From Ferrovibrio sp. (GTDB lineage: Bacteria; Pseudomonadota; Alphaproteobacteria; Ferrovibrionales; Ferrovibrionaceae): a stretch of 64,000 nucleotides of DNA. A model generated the notes under the pieces. It searched no databases. It was not told where the DNA came from and saw only the letters and a list, made by a program, of their open reading frames with translations. The position numbers were made by a program, and so were the translations under genes. This document shows positions 15,333 to 24,473 of this stretch, in pieces (position 1 is the stretch's first letter; every line of letters begins with the position of its first letter). The stretch covers positions 1 to 64,000 of the forward strand of contig NZ_JAGOLP010000006.1 of NCBI RefSeq assembly GCF_017994015.1. The letters run 5' to 3'.

Positions 15333-16910
15333 ATGTCCAGAAACGCACAGGATTTCACCAGCCGGATTGCCGTGAATCGCCGCGAATGGCTGCAAATGCT
15401 CGGGCTTGCCGCCGGTGGCAGCATGATCGGCGGCCTGCCGCTGGTTGCCGGCGCGGCGCAAGCGCAGAAGCGTGGCGGTACACTCAAGATCGCCTCGCCG
15501 CATAACCCGACCAGCATGGACCCGATCACCGGTCGCCATGGCAGCGACCATATCCTGCTCTTCCCGGCCTTCGAATCGCTGATCAACATTGATCTCGATA
15601 CCCTGATGCCGAAGCCGGGCCTGGCAGTTTCGTGGTCAAACCCCGATCCGACCACATTGGTGCTGAATCTGCGCCAGGATGTGAAGTTCCATGACGGCAC
15701 GCCCTTCGATGCCGAAGCGGCCCGCTTCAATCTGGAACGCGCCCGCACCGACAGCCGGTCGCGGGTCAAGATCGATCTGATCTTCGTCAAGAGCATCGAT
15801 GTCACCGGCCCATATCAGATCACACTGCGGCTGTCCGAGCCGGATGTGGTGCTGCTGGCGGTGCTGTCTGATCGCCCGGGCATGATGTCGTCGCCCAAGG
15901 CAATCAAGGAATTTGGCGATCGCTCGGATCGTAATCCGGTGGGTACCGGCCCCTGGCGCGTGGTGAACTGGCTCGATGCTGAAAAGATCACCTATACCCG
16001 CTTCGCCGATCATTGGGACAAGAAGACCGCCTATGCCGATGAACTGGTGGTCTCGATCATCCCGGAAGTGAATACCGCGCTGCGCACCGTCACTTCGAAG
16101 CAGAATGACTTTGTATTCCAGCTGGCGCCGCAGCAGATTCCGATTGTTGAGCGTTCCGGCCTTACCCTGGCGATGGGCCAGACCGTGGCGACCTATCACC
16201 TCTATCTTAACTATGCCAAGCCGCCGCTGGATAATGTGAAGGTGCGGCTGGCGATGTGCCACGGCATTGATCGCGACGAATTCAACAAACTCACCATGGC
16301 CGGCATTGCCGAGCCGACCATCCAGACCCTGCCGCGTTCGCATTGGGCCTATAACAAGGAACTGGAAGGCACCTACAAGTACGATCCGGAACTGGCACGC
16401 AAGCTGCTGGCCGAGGCCGGCCATCCGAATGGTGTGGATATCGAAATGTATATCTACAACGATCAGCGCTCACAGCAGCGTGGCGAAGTGCTGGTGGAGC
16501 AGTATAAGCGCTCCAATATCCGCATCCAGCTCAAGGCCGTGCCGGGCAACGAACTCGGCGCCAAGTATATGGGCGAGCAGCTCGGCAATGCCGCCTTCTC
16601 GGTTTATACCGGCCGCACCGATCCGAGCCAGTTCTTCAGCATCATGTTCGATCCCAAATCGTTCATCAACGCCGCGCGTAAATGGGGCGTGCCGGAACTG
16701 GAGCAGGCCATGGCGGATTGCCGCACCACTTTCGACCTGGAAGCGCGCAAGAAGGCCATCGGCCGCGCGCTGAAAATCATCAGCGATAATGCGCTTTATG
16801 TGCCGGTGATCCTACAGGCCGATGTGGCGGCGATGCAGCCGAAGGTGCGCGGCTACAAGCCGAACATCCTCGGCAAGCCGCGCTTCGAAGACGTGTATCT
16901 CGAAGGCTGA
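15333..16910 (+). CDS. ABC importer periplasmic binding protein (SBP family 5), Tat-type signal
   Basis: The protein is 525 residues. The N-terminus carries NRREWLQMLGLAAGG and ends in VAGAAQAQ, a twin-arginine-like signal with a probable cut after AQA. The mature part has typical family 5 segments: RGGTLKIASPHNPTSMDP, LRQDVKFHDGTPFDAEA and NPVGTGPWRV. It should bind peptides, nickel, or other small ligands in the periplasm and pass them to the permeases that follow. AAGGAGAGGAAAT precedes the ATG. The ligand cannot be read from the sequence, but the catabolic context suggests an acid or conjugate rather than peptides. Confidence 0.9.
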   Translation: MSRNAQDFTSRIAVNRREWLQMLGLAAGGSMIGGLPLVAGAAQAQKRGGTLKIASPHNPTSMDPITGRHGSDHILLFPAFESLINIDLDTLMPKPGLAVSWSNPDPTTLVLNLRQDVKFHDGTPFDAEAARFNLERARTDSRSRVKIDLIFVKSIDVTGPYQITLRLSEPDVVLLAVLSDRPGMMSSPKAIKEFGDRSDRNPVGTGPWRVVNWLDAEKITYTRFADHWDKKTAYADELVVSIIPEVNTALRTVTSKQNDFVFQLAPQQIPIVERSGLTLAMGQTVATYHLYLNYAKPPLDNVKVRLAMCHGIDRDEFNKLTMAGIAEPTIQTLPRSHWAYNKELEGTYKYDPELARKLLAEAGHPNGVDIEMYIYNDQRSQQRGEVLVEQYKRSNIRIQLKAVPGNELGAKYMGEQLGNAAFSVYTGRTDPSQFFSIMFDPKSFINAARKWGVPELEQAMADCRTTFDLEARKKAIGRALKIISDNALYVPVILQADVAAMQPKVRGYKPNILGKPRFEDVYLEG

Positions 16911-16934
16911 TCGGCAGGCTGTGGAGGGCAAGGC

Positions 16935-17894
16935 ATGAAAGCGAAGCGCATGGCACGATTGCTCCTGCATGGCCTGTTTCAGGCCGGGCCGGTGCTGATC
17001 GTGGCGACATTCCTGGTCTTCGCGATGATGCATCTTGTCCCCGGCGATGTTGCCATCGCGCTCGCGGGTGAAAACGCCACCCGCGAGCGTGTTGAGGAAA
17101 TCCGTGTGCTCTACGGCCTGGATCGGCCGCTCTGGGAGCAATATGGCAGCTGGTTGTGGAAGATGATGCAGGGCGACATGTCGGTCTCCATGCTGTCAGG
17201 CGAGCCGGTGCTGGAATCGATCCTGCGCCGGCTGCCGATCACCCTGCTGGTAGTGTCGCTGGCGATGCTGTTTTCGCTTGTGGTGGGTATCCCGCTCGGC
17301 ATCACGGCGGCAGTGCGGCCACGTTCGCTGATCGATTCCTTTGTAACCAGCTTCGCCTCTTTTGGCATTGCCTTGCCCAGCTTCTGGCTCGGCATGATCC
17401 TGGTTTCGATTTTTGCATTGAGCCTCGGCTGGTTCCCGGTTTCGGGCATGGTGCGGCCCGGGGTTAACCCTTGGGGTGCGGTGTGGCATGCCATCCTGCC
17501 GGCGCTGGCGCTGGCGGCCAGCGGTGTGGCTGAAGTGGCGCGTCAGACCCGCTCGGCACTGCTGGAAGTGCAATCCTCGCAATATATGCGCACGTTGCTG
17601 GCCAAGGGCCTGCCGCGACGGCTGATCTTCTGGAAACACGGCCTGAAGAATATCAGCGTCACGCTGCTCACGGTTATTGGCCTGCTGTTCAACCGGCTGC
17701 TCGGCGGCACGGTGGTGATCGAGGCGGTGTTTGCCATTTCCGGCATGGGCAGCCTGGTGGTGAGTGCCGCCACCGGCAAGGATTATCCGGTGATCCAGGG
17801 TGTGATGCTCACCATGGTGCTGATTGTCATCGCGGTGAATCTGGTCATCGAAATTCTCTATGCCGTGTTTGATCCCAGGGTGTTGAAGAAATGA
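16935..17894 (+). CDS. ABC importer permease (DppB-like)
   Basis: The protein is 319 residues with six membrane segments. The first is RLLLHGLFQAGPVLIVATFLVF-like, followed by the periplasmic HLVPGDVAIAL and the EAA region QSSQYMRTLLAKGL. The end reads VNLVIEILYAVFDPRVL, the standard C-terminus of DppB-type permeases. TGGAGGGCAAGGC precedes the ATG. It overlaps the next permease by four bases, indicating coupled translation and a heterodimeric channel. Confidence 0.9.
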   Translation: MKAKRMARLLLHGLFQAGPVLIVATFLVFAMMHLVPGDVAIALAGENATRERVEEIRVLYGLDRPLWEQYGSWLWKMMQGDMSVSMLSGEPVLESILRRLPITLLVVSLAMLFSLVVGIPLGITAAVRPRSLIDSFVTSFASFGIALPSFWLGMILVSIFALSLGWFPVSGMVRPGVNPWGAVWHAILPALALAASGVAEVARQTRSALLEVQSSQYMRTLLAKGLPRRLIFWKHGLKNISVTLLTVIGLLFNRLLGGTVVIEAVFAISGMGSLVVSAATGKDYPVIQGVMLTMVLIVIAVNLVIEILYAVFDPRVLKK

Positions 17895-18775
17895 GCCAGC
17901 CAAGCAATAGCGGCACCGAGACACTCAGCAGCAAGGCCAGCCTGATGCCGGGGATTTATATGGTGCTGCGCCGCGCCGGCTTTTATATCAGCCTGGCTTA
18001 TCTGATTTTCCTGGTGCTGCTGTCGATCTCGGCGCCCTGGGTGGCGCCATTCTCGCCCACAATGCAGAATCCGGCCGATGTGCTGATGCCAACCGGCGCG
18101 CCCTATCTGCTCGGCACCGACGATCTGGGCCGCGATGTGCTCAGCCGCCTGATCTGGGGCGCGCCACTGACCTTGTACGGCAGTGTGCTGGCGGTGTTGG
18201 TGGCCTGCGCCATCGGCCTGCCCTTCGGCCTGATCGCCGGCTTCAGCGGCGGCTGGATCGATGCCGCCATCAGCCGCACCATTGATACCATGCTGTCTTT
18301 TCCGGCCATTGTGCTGGCAATCGGCGTCACCGGTGTGCTGGGTGTTGGCCAGACCAACAGCATGATCGCCATCGGCATCGTGTTCTCGCCCACCATTGCG
18401 CGCCTGGTGCGCGGCCAGACCCTGATCGGCCGCGAGGCGCTCTATGTTGATGCGGCGCGCTGCTTCGGCGCCAGCAACACGCGGCTGATCCTGCGCCATA
18501 TCCTGCCCAATGCGGTGCAGCCGGTGATCGTGCAGGTGACTTTGCTGCTGGCCACGGCCTTGCTGGCGGAAGCCAGCCTCAGTTTCCTTGGCCTGGGCGT
18601 GCAGCCGCCGCAACCAAGCTGGGGCGCCATGCTGGCGCGCGCTTATCATTACATGGAGATTGCGCCATCGCAGATGTATGCCCCCGGCATCGCCATCCTG
18701 GTCACGGCACTCAGCTTCAATACGCTCGGCGAGAATCTGCGTGTGATCCTCGATCCGACCCAGAAGCGGCGCTGA
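17891..18775 (+). CDS. ABC importer permease (DppC-like)
   Basis: The protein is 294 residues. It has one N-terminal membrane segment, then the DppC hallmark LGTDDLGRDVLSRLIWGAP, five further segments, the EAA region LYVDAARCFGASNTRLILRHILPN, and the end NTLGENLRVILDPTQKRR. It starts within the stop of the partner permease (ATGA). It forms the inner membrane channel together with the product of 16935-17894. Confidence 0.9.
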   Translation: MSQPSNSGTETLSSKASLMPGIYMVLRRAGFYISLAYLIFLVLLSISAPWVAPFSPTMQNPADVLMPTGAPYLLGTDDLGRDVLSRLIWGAPLTLYGSVLAVLVACAIGLPFGLIAGFSGGWIDAAISRTIDTMLSFPAIVLAIGVTGVLGVGQTNSMIAIGIVFSPTIARLVRGQTLIGREALYVDAARCFGASNTRLILRHILPNAVQPVIVQVTLLLATALLAEASLSFLGLGVQPPQPSWGAMLARAYHYMEIAPSQMYAPGIAILVTALSFNTLGENLRVILDPTQKRR

Positions 18776-18782
18776 GGCAGCC

Positions 18783-19799
18783 ATGAGCAGTGTGACGCCA
18801 CTCAATCCAACTGCCGCCCAGCCGCTGCTGGTGGTGGACAAGCTGAATATCTATTTCGACATGGCCACCGGTCTGATGCAGGCGGCCAGCGATATCAGCT
18901 TCACGGTCAATGCCGGCGAGCGCGTCGGTATCGTCGGTGAAAGCGGCTGCGGCAAGACCGTCACCGGCCTGTCGCTGCTTGGCCTGTTGCCGCGTCCGAT
19001 CACCCGTGTCACCGGCCGGGCGGATTTTGAAGGCGAGAATTTGCTGGAAATGCCACGCGAAAAGCTGCGCCGCATTTCCGGCGCACGGATCGGCATGATC
19101 TTCCAGGAGCCGATGCGAGCACTGGACCCGGTCTTTACCGTCGGCGAACAAATCTCCGAGACATTGCGGATTCATACCGGGATCAGCCAGCGTGAGGCGC
19201 GTGCCCGCACCATCGACGCCCTGGCCGAAGTGGGCATTCCCTCGCCGGCGCGGCGTTATGATGATTATCCGCATGCTTTGTCGGGCGGCATGCAGCAACG
19301 CGTGATGATTGCCATGGCGCTGGTCTGCAAGCCGAAACTGCTGATCGCCGACGAGCCGACCACGGCGCTGGACGTGACCGTTCAGGCGCAGATCATCGAT
19401 CTGCTCTACAAGATCAGCGAAGATACCGGCACGGCTTTGTTGTTCATCACCCATGATCTGGGCGTGGTGGCCGAGCTTTGCACCCGGGTGCTGATCCTCT
19501 ATGCCGGCCAGATTGTGGAAGATGCCGCCATCGAGAGTGTCTACCGCACACCACGCCATCCCTATACCTCGGCGCTGTTCCAATCGATGCCGCGCCTAAG
19601 CCTGCGCGGCAAGCCGCTGCCCTCAATCGGCGGCCGGGTGCCGAGTTTTGCCAATATGCCGCAGGGCTGCCGCTTCCGTGAGCGCTGCCAGCATGCACAG
19701 CCGGGATGTGTGGCGCGGCCGGAAATCGAGGCACTGGAGCAGGGCCGGGTGCGCTGCTTCCGTGCGCGTGAATTGGCGTTGCCAGGTGCCGTCATCTGA
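18783..19799 (+). CDS. Oligopeptide/dipeptide-type ABC importer ATPase (OppD/DppD-like)
   Basis: The protein is 338 residues with Walker [10 protein letters not shown]-loop [11 protein letters not shown], signature LSGGMQQRV, Walker [13 protein letters not shown] and FITHDLGVV. The C-terminal Cys motif [14 protein letters not shown] is as in DppD. It follows the DppC-like gene by 7 bases and completes a five-gene importer in which the DppF-type ATPase comes first instead of last. Confidence 0.9.
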   Translation: MSSVTPLNPTAAQPLLVVDKLNIYFDMATGLMQAASDISFTVNAGERVGIVGESGCGKTVTGLSLLGLLPRPITRVTGRADFEGENLLEMPREKLRRISGARIGMIFQEPMRALDPVFTVGEQISETLRIHTGISQREARARTIDALAEVGIPSPARRYDDYPHALSGGMQQRVMIAMALVCKPKLLIADEPTTALDVTVQAQIIDLLYKISEDTGTALLFITHDLGVVAELCTRVLILYAGQIVEDAAIESVYRTPRHPYTSALFQSMPRLSLRGKPLPSIGGRVPSFANMPQGCRFRERCQHAQPGCVARPEIEALEQGRVRCFRARELALPGAVI

Positions 19800-19822
19800 T
19801 TTGTCAAAGGAGCATGAGGCGT

Positions 19823-20977
19823 ATGGGACCGTTACAAGGGCTGAAAGTGATTGAGATGGCCGGCATCGGGCCGGGGCCGTTTTGCGCCATGATGCTGTCG
19901 GATATGGGCGCTGAGGTGTTGCGTATTGATCGCGCCGATGCGGTGGGCGCCAAGGGTGAGCGCGATCCGCGTTTTGAGATATTGAATCGTGGCCGGCCCT
20001 CGATTGCGCTTGATCTGAAACAGCCGCAGGCGGTGGCACTGGTTCGGCGTCTGGTGCAGCAGGCCGATGTGCTGATCGAGGGTTTCCGCCCCGGCGTGAT
20101 GGAGCGGCTTGGCCTGGGGCCGGAGGATTGCGCCAAGGTCAATCCGAAACTGGTTTATGGCCGTATCACCGGCTGGGGCCAAGATGGCCCGCTGGCCCAG
20201 GCTGCCGGGCATGACATCAATTATATCGCCATCACCGGGGCGCTGCATGCCATCGGCCGAGCCGGGCAGGCGCCGGTGCCGCCGCTTAATCTGGTTGGCG
20301 ATTTCGGCGGTGGCTCGCTCTACATGCTGTTCGGCATTCTCTGCGCGTTGTGGGAGCGTGAGCGTTCCGGCACAGGCCAGGTGGTGGATGCCGCGATTGT
20401 AGATGGCGTCAATTCGCTGAGCAGCTTCCTGTTCGGCGCGCTGGCCCGCAAAGGCTGGGTCAACGAACGCGGCAAGAATGTGCTCGATGGTGGCCGGCCC
20501 TGGTATGACAGTTACCAGACCAAGGATGGCGGCTATATCTGCATCGGCCCTATCGAAGCGCGTTTCTATCAGCTTTTCCTGGAGCGCGTCGGCCTGGCCG
20601 ATGAAGCCTTGCCGGACCAGAACGACCCGGCCGGCTGGCCGGTCTTGCGGGAACGCTTCACGGCTTTGTTCAAGACCCGCAGCCGCGATGAATGGTGCCA
20701 GATGCTGGAAGGCACCGATGCCTGCTTTGCGCCCGTGCTTGATCCACTGGAGGCAGCGCAGCATCCGCATAATGTGGCGCGCGGCAACTTTACTGAAGTG
20801 GATGGTGTGTTGCAGCCGGTGCCGGCGCCGCGTTTCAGCCGCACCAAACCGGAAATCGCCGGGCCGGCTTCACGCGCCGGGCAAAAGACCCGCGCCGGTC
20901 TGGCCGCATGGGGTGTGCCGGAACAGGAGATTGATGCGCTGATTGCCGCCAAGGTGGCGATCCAGGCGGCAGTGTAA
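19823..20977 (+). CDS. CoA-transferase family III, alpha-methylacyl-CoA racemase-like
   Basis: The protein is 384 residues. The start LKVIEMAGIGPGPFCAM and LSDMGAEVLRIDR match AMACR-type members of family III. The probable catalytic His and Asp of racemases appear in AGHDINYIA and LVGDFGGGS. Such enzymes epimerise 2-methylacyl-CoA esters so that both stereoisomers can enter beta-oxidation. A CoA-transferase role cannot be excluded. AAGGAG lies 10 bases before ATG 19823 and only one base before ATG 19814, so the second ATG is chosen. The next gene, a MaoC-type hydratase, follows by 14 bases. Confidence 0.87.
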   Translation: MGPLQGLKVIEMAGIGPGPFCAMMLSDMGAEVLRIDRADAVGAKGERDPRFEILNRGRPSIALDLKQPQAVALVRRLVQQADVLIEGFRPGVMERLGLGPEDCAKVNPKLVYGRITGWGQDGPLAQAAGHDINYIAITGALHAIGRAGQAPVPPLNLVGDFGGGSLYMLFGILCALWERERSGTGQVVDAAIVDGVNSLSSFLFGALARKGWVNERGKNVLDGGRPWYDSYQTKDGGYICIGPIEARFYQLFLERVGLADEALPDQNDPAGWPVLRERFTALFKTRSRDEWCQMLEGTDACFAPVLDPLEAAQHPHNVARGNFTEVDGVLQPVPAPRFSRTKPEIAGPASRAGQKTRAGLAAWGVPEQEIDALIAAKVAIQAAV

Positions 20978-20991
20978 GGCGGACAATTGTC

Positions 20992-21852
20992 ATGGCAATC
21001 TCCTACGAAATATTGAAGCACCGCGTCTTTGCGCCGATCACCCAGGAATATGGCATGCGCGACACGCTGCTTTATGCGCTGGGCATTTGCTGCGGCGACG
21101 ATCCCACAGATCCGCGTGATCTGCGCTTTGCCTATGAGGAGAATATCCAGGCGTTGCCCACCATGGCCACGGTACTGTGCTCGCCCGGCTTCTGGCTCAA
21201 GCAGCCGGATACCGGCGTGGATTGGCGCCATGTGCTGCATGGCGAGCAATTTCTCACCATGCACCGGCCGCTGCCGCCCAGCGGCAAGCTGATCGGGCGC
21301 CAGCATATCGAGGAGATCATCGACAAGGGCCAGGGCCGTGGCGCGCTGATCTATATCAAGCGTGAACTCAGCGATGCCGCCAGCGGCGAGCTGGTCTGCA
21401 CTGTTGGCCTGTCCAGCTTCGCCCGCGCCGATGGCGGTTTTGGTGGGCCATCCGGCCCGGCCAAGCCGGCGCATAAACTGCCCGATGGCGCACCGGATCT
21501 GGTTTGTGACCTGCCTACCTGGAAACATTCCGGGCTGATCTATCGCCTGAACGGCGATTACAATCCGCTGCATGCCGATCCGGCGATTGCCCGGGCGGCG
21601 GGCTTCGAGCGGCCGATCCTGCATGGCCTCTGCACCTATGGCGTCGCCGGTCGCGCCCTGATCCGCAGCCTGTGCGATAATGATGCCACCCGGCTGAAGC
21701 AGCTTAATGTGCGGTTCTCGGCACCGGTTTATCCGGGTGAGACAATCCGCACTGAAATCTGGCGGCAGGAAGCCGGCCTGGCTGGTTTCCGCTGCCGTGT
21801 GGTCGAGCGCGATCTGGTGGTGCTGGATAACGGCAAGATGGTTTACGCATGA
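20992..21852 (+). CDS. MaoC-type (R)-enoyl-CoA hydratase (hydratase 2, MFE-2-like)
   Basis: The protein is 286 residues with two hot-dog domains. The C-terminal domain has the hydratase 2 motif YRLNGDYNPLHADPAIARAA followed by RPILHGLCTYG. The Asp and His of this motif add water to trans-2-enoyl-CoA, giving the (3R)-hydroxy product. The double-domain length matches the hydratase part of peroxisomal multifunctional enzyme 2. It lies between the racemase and a CoA ligase and overlaps the ligase start by four bases. Confidence 0.88.
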   Translation: MAISYEILKHRVFAPITQEYGMRDTLLYALGICCGDDPTDPRDLRFAYEENIQALPTMATVLCSPGFWLKQPDTGVDWRHVLHGEQFLTMHRPLPPSGKLIGRQHIEEIIDKGQGRGALIYIKRELSDAASGELVCTVGLSSFARADGGFGGPSGPAKPAHKLPDGAPDLVCDLPTWKHSGLIYRLNGDYNPLHADPAIARAAGFERPILHGLCTYGVAGRALIRSLCDNDATRLKQLNVRFSAPVYPGETIRTEIWRQEAGLAGFRCRVVERDLVVLDNGKMVYA

Positions 21853-23378
21853 GCCGGGAGATTGTATCCGGCGCTGCGCGGCGGCCGATGGCGGCTGTGC
21901 ATGAGCGTGCGGCCCGCATCGCCTCGGGCCTGGCCGGCTTCGGCATCGGGCCGGGCCGGGCGGTGGCGATCCTGATGCGCAATGACATCTCGTTCATCGA
22001 ATGCAGCCTTGGCACCGCCATGCTGGGCGCCTGGGCTGTGCCGCTGAACTGGCATCTGGCGCCGCCGGAGATCGAGTATGTGCTGGGCGATTGCGCTGCC
22101 ACAGTGCTGCTGGTGCATGCCGATCTGCTAGATCTGGTGCCGCAAGCGGCGCTGAATGCTGGCCGCTTCACGGTGATTGTGGCCGATACGCCGGCGGAAG
22201 TGTGCCAGGCTTACAGCGTGCCAGCCGCCAAGGCCCTGGCACCCGCCGGCATGATGCGCTTTGAGGCTTGGCTGGCGGCCCAGCCAATATGGGACAAGCC
22301 GCCAGTGCCGGCGCCGGAAAGTATCATCTACACCTCTGGCACTACCGGCAAACCGAAAGGCGTGCGGCGCAATCCGCCAACGGCGGCGCAGCGTGCGCGG
22401 CTGGAGCAGATGCGCGAACAGGTTTATGGCCTGCGCGCCGGCATCCGCCTGCTGGTGCCGGCGCCGCTCTATCATGCGGCGCCGAATGTGTTTGCCCTTG
22501 CCGGTGCGCGGGTGGCGGATGCCCTGGTGCTGATGCCGAAATTTGACGCCGAGGATTTGCTGCGGCTGGTTGAGCAGCACCGTATCAGCAATATCGTGAT
22601 GGTGCCGACGATGTTTGTGCGCCTGCTGCGCCTGCCTGAAGCGGTGCGGCGGCGCTATGACCTGAGTTCGTTACGCGCCGTGTATCATGCGGCGGCGCCC
22701 TGCCCGCCGGATGTGAAGCGGGCGATGATCGACTGGTTCGGCCCGATCATCCATGAATGGTATGGCACCACTGAATCGAGCGTGGTCACAGTGTGCGATA
22801 GTGCCGAATGGCTGTCGCATCCCGGCACCGTGGGCCGCGCCATAAGCGGTGCGCGGGTTGAAGTGGTGGGCGAGGATGGTGCGCTGCTGCCGCCCGGCCA
22901 GCCGGGCGAGCTTTATGTTGGTCTGGATTTCCTGCCGGACTTCACCTACCACAACCGCGATGAAGACCGCCGCCAGATTGGCCGCAACGGCCTGATCACC
23001 GGCGGCGATATCGGTTATCTCGATGCCGATGGTTTCCTGTTCCTCTGCGACCGCAAGAAGGACATGGTGATTTCCGGCGGCGTGAACATCTACCCCACCG
23101 AGATCGAAGCGGCGCTGCTGTCGATTGCCGCCGTGCAGGATTGCGCCGTGTTCGGCATCCCGGATGTCGAATTCGGCGAGGCCGTGATGGCCGTGGTGGT
23201 GCAGGATGGCAGCAGCAGCGAAGCTGCGATCCGCGAAATACTCACGGCTCGGCTGGCGCGTTTCAAACTGCCCAAGGTGATCGAGTTCCGCGACAGCCTG
23301 CCGCGTGATGATGCCGGCAAACTGCTCAAGCGGCGGCTGCGCGAACCCTATTGGCAGGAGGCCGAAAGGCGCATTTGA
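21849..23378 (+). CDS. AMP-forming acyl-CoA synthetase
   Basis: The protein is 509 residues. It has the phosphate loop YTSGTTGKPKGV, an EWYGTTES-type motif, TGGDIGYLDADG and the C-terminal hinge DRKKDMVISGGVNIYP. The catalytic Lys is in DDAGKLLKRRL near the end. It activates a carboxylic acid to its CoA ester with ATP. The ATGA overlap with the hydratase gene shows that it is in the same operon. The substrate is unknown. Confidence 0.9.
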   Translation: MSREIVSGAARRPMAAVHERAARIASGLAGFGIGPGRAVAILMRNDISFIECSLGTAMLGAWAVPLNWHLAPPEIEYVLGDCAATVLLVHADLLDLVPQAALNAGRFTVIVADTPAEVCQAYSVPAAKALAPAGMMRFEAWLAAQPIWDKPPVPAPESIIYTSGTTGKPKGVRRNPPTAAQRARLEQMREQVYGLRAGIRLLVPAPLYHAAPNVFALAGARVADALVLMPKFDAEDLLRLVEQHRISNIVMVPTMFVRLLRLPEAVRRRYDLSSLRAVYHAAAPCPPDVKRAMIDWFGPIIHEWYGTTESSVVTVCDSAEWLSHPGTVGRAISGARVEVVGEDGALLPPGQPGELYVGLDFLPDFTYHNRDEDRRQIGRNGLITGGDIGYLDADGFLFLCDRKKDMVISGGVNIYPTEIEAALLSIAAVQDCAVFGIPDVEFGEAVMAVVVQDGSSSEAAIREILTARLARFKLPKVIEFRDSLPRDDAGKLLKRRLREPYWQEAERRI

Positions 23379-23406
23379 GCAGCCGGTCGGTTGACACTCC
23401 GCAAGA

Positions 23407-23416
23407 TTGTAGACAG
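23407..23416. promoter_or_regulatory. TTGTAGACAG operator candidate upstream of the SDR gene
   Basis: The TGTNNACA core (23408-23415) occurs about 73 bases before the SDR start, in the only sizeable gap between the ligase and the SDR. TATAGC at 23431-23436 could be a -10 element, with spacing 15 from TAGACA. Confidence 0.45.
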
Positions 23417-23488
23417 ATTACAGTTGGCAATATAGCCGATCAGGCGCAGCCCTGGTGCCGGCATTAAATGATGCAAAAGGAGGAAACC

Positions 23489-24412
23489 ATGGCATCCGAG
23501 CAATGTCTGAAGGACAAGGTGATGATCGTGACCGGCGCCGGCCGCGGCATTGGCCGCGCCATTGCGCTGCTGGCGGCGCAGGAAGGCGCCAAGGTGGTGG
23601 TCAACGATCTGGGTGGCTCGCCGGATGGTGATGGCGCCGATGCCTCACCGGCCCATGCGGTGGTGGATGAAATCCGCCAGGCTGGCGGTCAGGCTGCCGC
23701 CAATACCGATAGTGTCGCCGAGCCCGCCGGCGCCAATAACATCATCAAGACCGCCATCGACAATTTTGGCCGCATTGACTGCGTGGTGAATAATGCCGGC
23801 ATCCTGCGTGACCGGATTTTCCATCGCATGTCGGTGGTGGATTTTGAAATGGTGATCAAGGTTCACCTGCTCGGCAGTTTCTATGTCGCCCGCGCCGCCG
23901 CGCCGTATTTCAAGGAGCAGAATGGCGGCTCCTATGTGCATTTCACTTCCACATCGGGCCTGATCGGTAATATCGGCCAGAGCAATTATGCTGCCGCCAA
24001 GCTTGGCGTGGTCGGCCTGTCAAAAGGCATTGCGCTCGACATGCAGCGTTTCAATGTGCGGTCAAACTGCGTTTCGCCCTTCGCCTGGAGCCGCCTGATC
24101 GGCACCATCCCCACCGAAGGCGATCCGGAAAAGGAAAAGCGCGTTGAGCGTTTGCAGCAGATGGGGCCGGAAAAGGTCGCGCCCCTGGCGGTGTATCTGG
24201 CTAGTGATCTTTCCGCCCATGTCACCGGGCAGATTTTCGCCTCGCGCATGAACGAGATTTATCTGTTCAACCAGACGCGCCCGATCCGCTCGGTGCATCG
24301 CGGCGAAGGCTGGACCCCGCAGAGCATTGCCGAACATGGCATGCCGGCGATGCAGGGCAATTTCATGCCGCTCAGCCGCACCGCCGATATTATCGGCTGG
24401 GACCCGATCTGA
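23489..24412 (+). CDS. SDR 3-hydroxyacyl-CoA dehydrogenase (MFE-2/HSD17B4-like)
   Basis: The protein is 307 residues. The NAD-binding motif is TGAGRGIGRAI, then NNAGILRD, the catalytic Ser in TSTSGLIGNIGQ and Y-x3-K in NYAAAKLG. The sequence is closest in pattern to the (3R)-hydroxyacyl-CoA dehydrogenase part of MFE-2, which oxidises the product of the MaoC hydratase. The start is ATG 23489, with AAGGAGG 6 bases upstream; ATG 23468 would include that site. It forms a separate unit with its own upstream operator-like site and a strong terminator after the stop. Confidence 0.9.
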   Translation: MASEQCLKDKVMIVTGAGRGIGRAIALLAAQEGAKVVVNDLGGSPDGDGADASPAHAVVDEIRQAGGQAAANTDSVAEPAGANNIIKTAIDNFGRIDCVVNNAGILRDRIFHRMSVVDFEMVIKVHLLGSFYVARAAAPYFKEQNGGSYVHFTSTSGLIGNIGQSNYAAAKLGVVGLSKGIALDMQRFNVRSNCVSPFAWSRLIGTIPTEGDPEKEKRVERLQQMGPEKVAPLAVYLASDLSAHVTGQIFASRMNEIYLFNQTRPIRSVHRGEGWTPQSIAEHGMPAMQGNFMPLSRTADIIGWDPI

Positions 24413-24428
24413 GCCGCCAATCTTTCCA

Positions 24429-24457
24429 CCCCGCTCTGTCGCAAGAGCGGGGTTTTT
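24429..24457 (+). terminator. Rho-independent terminator after the SDR gene
   Basis: A perfect 9-bp stem, CCCCGCTCT / AGAGCGGGG, with a 6-base loop is followed by TTTTT. It lies 17 bases before the start of the thiolase-like gene, so most transcripts from the SDR gene should end here or be reduced downstream. Confidence 0.9.
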
Positions 24458-24473
24458 CACAAGGCATTTCCCT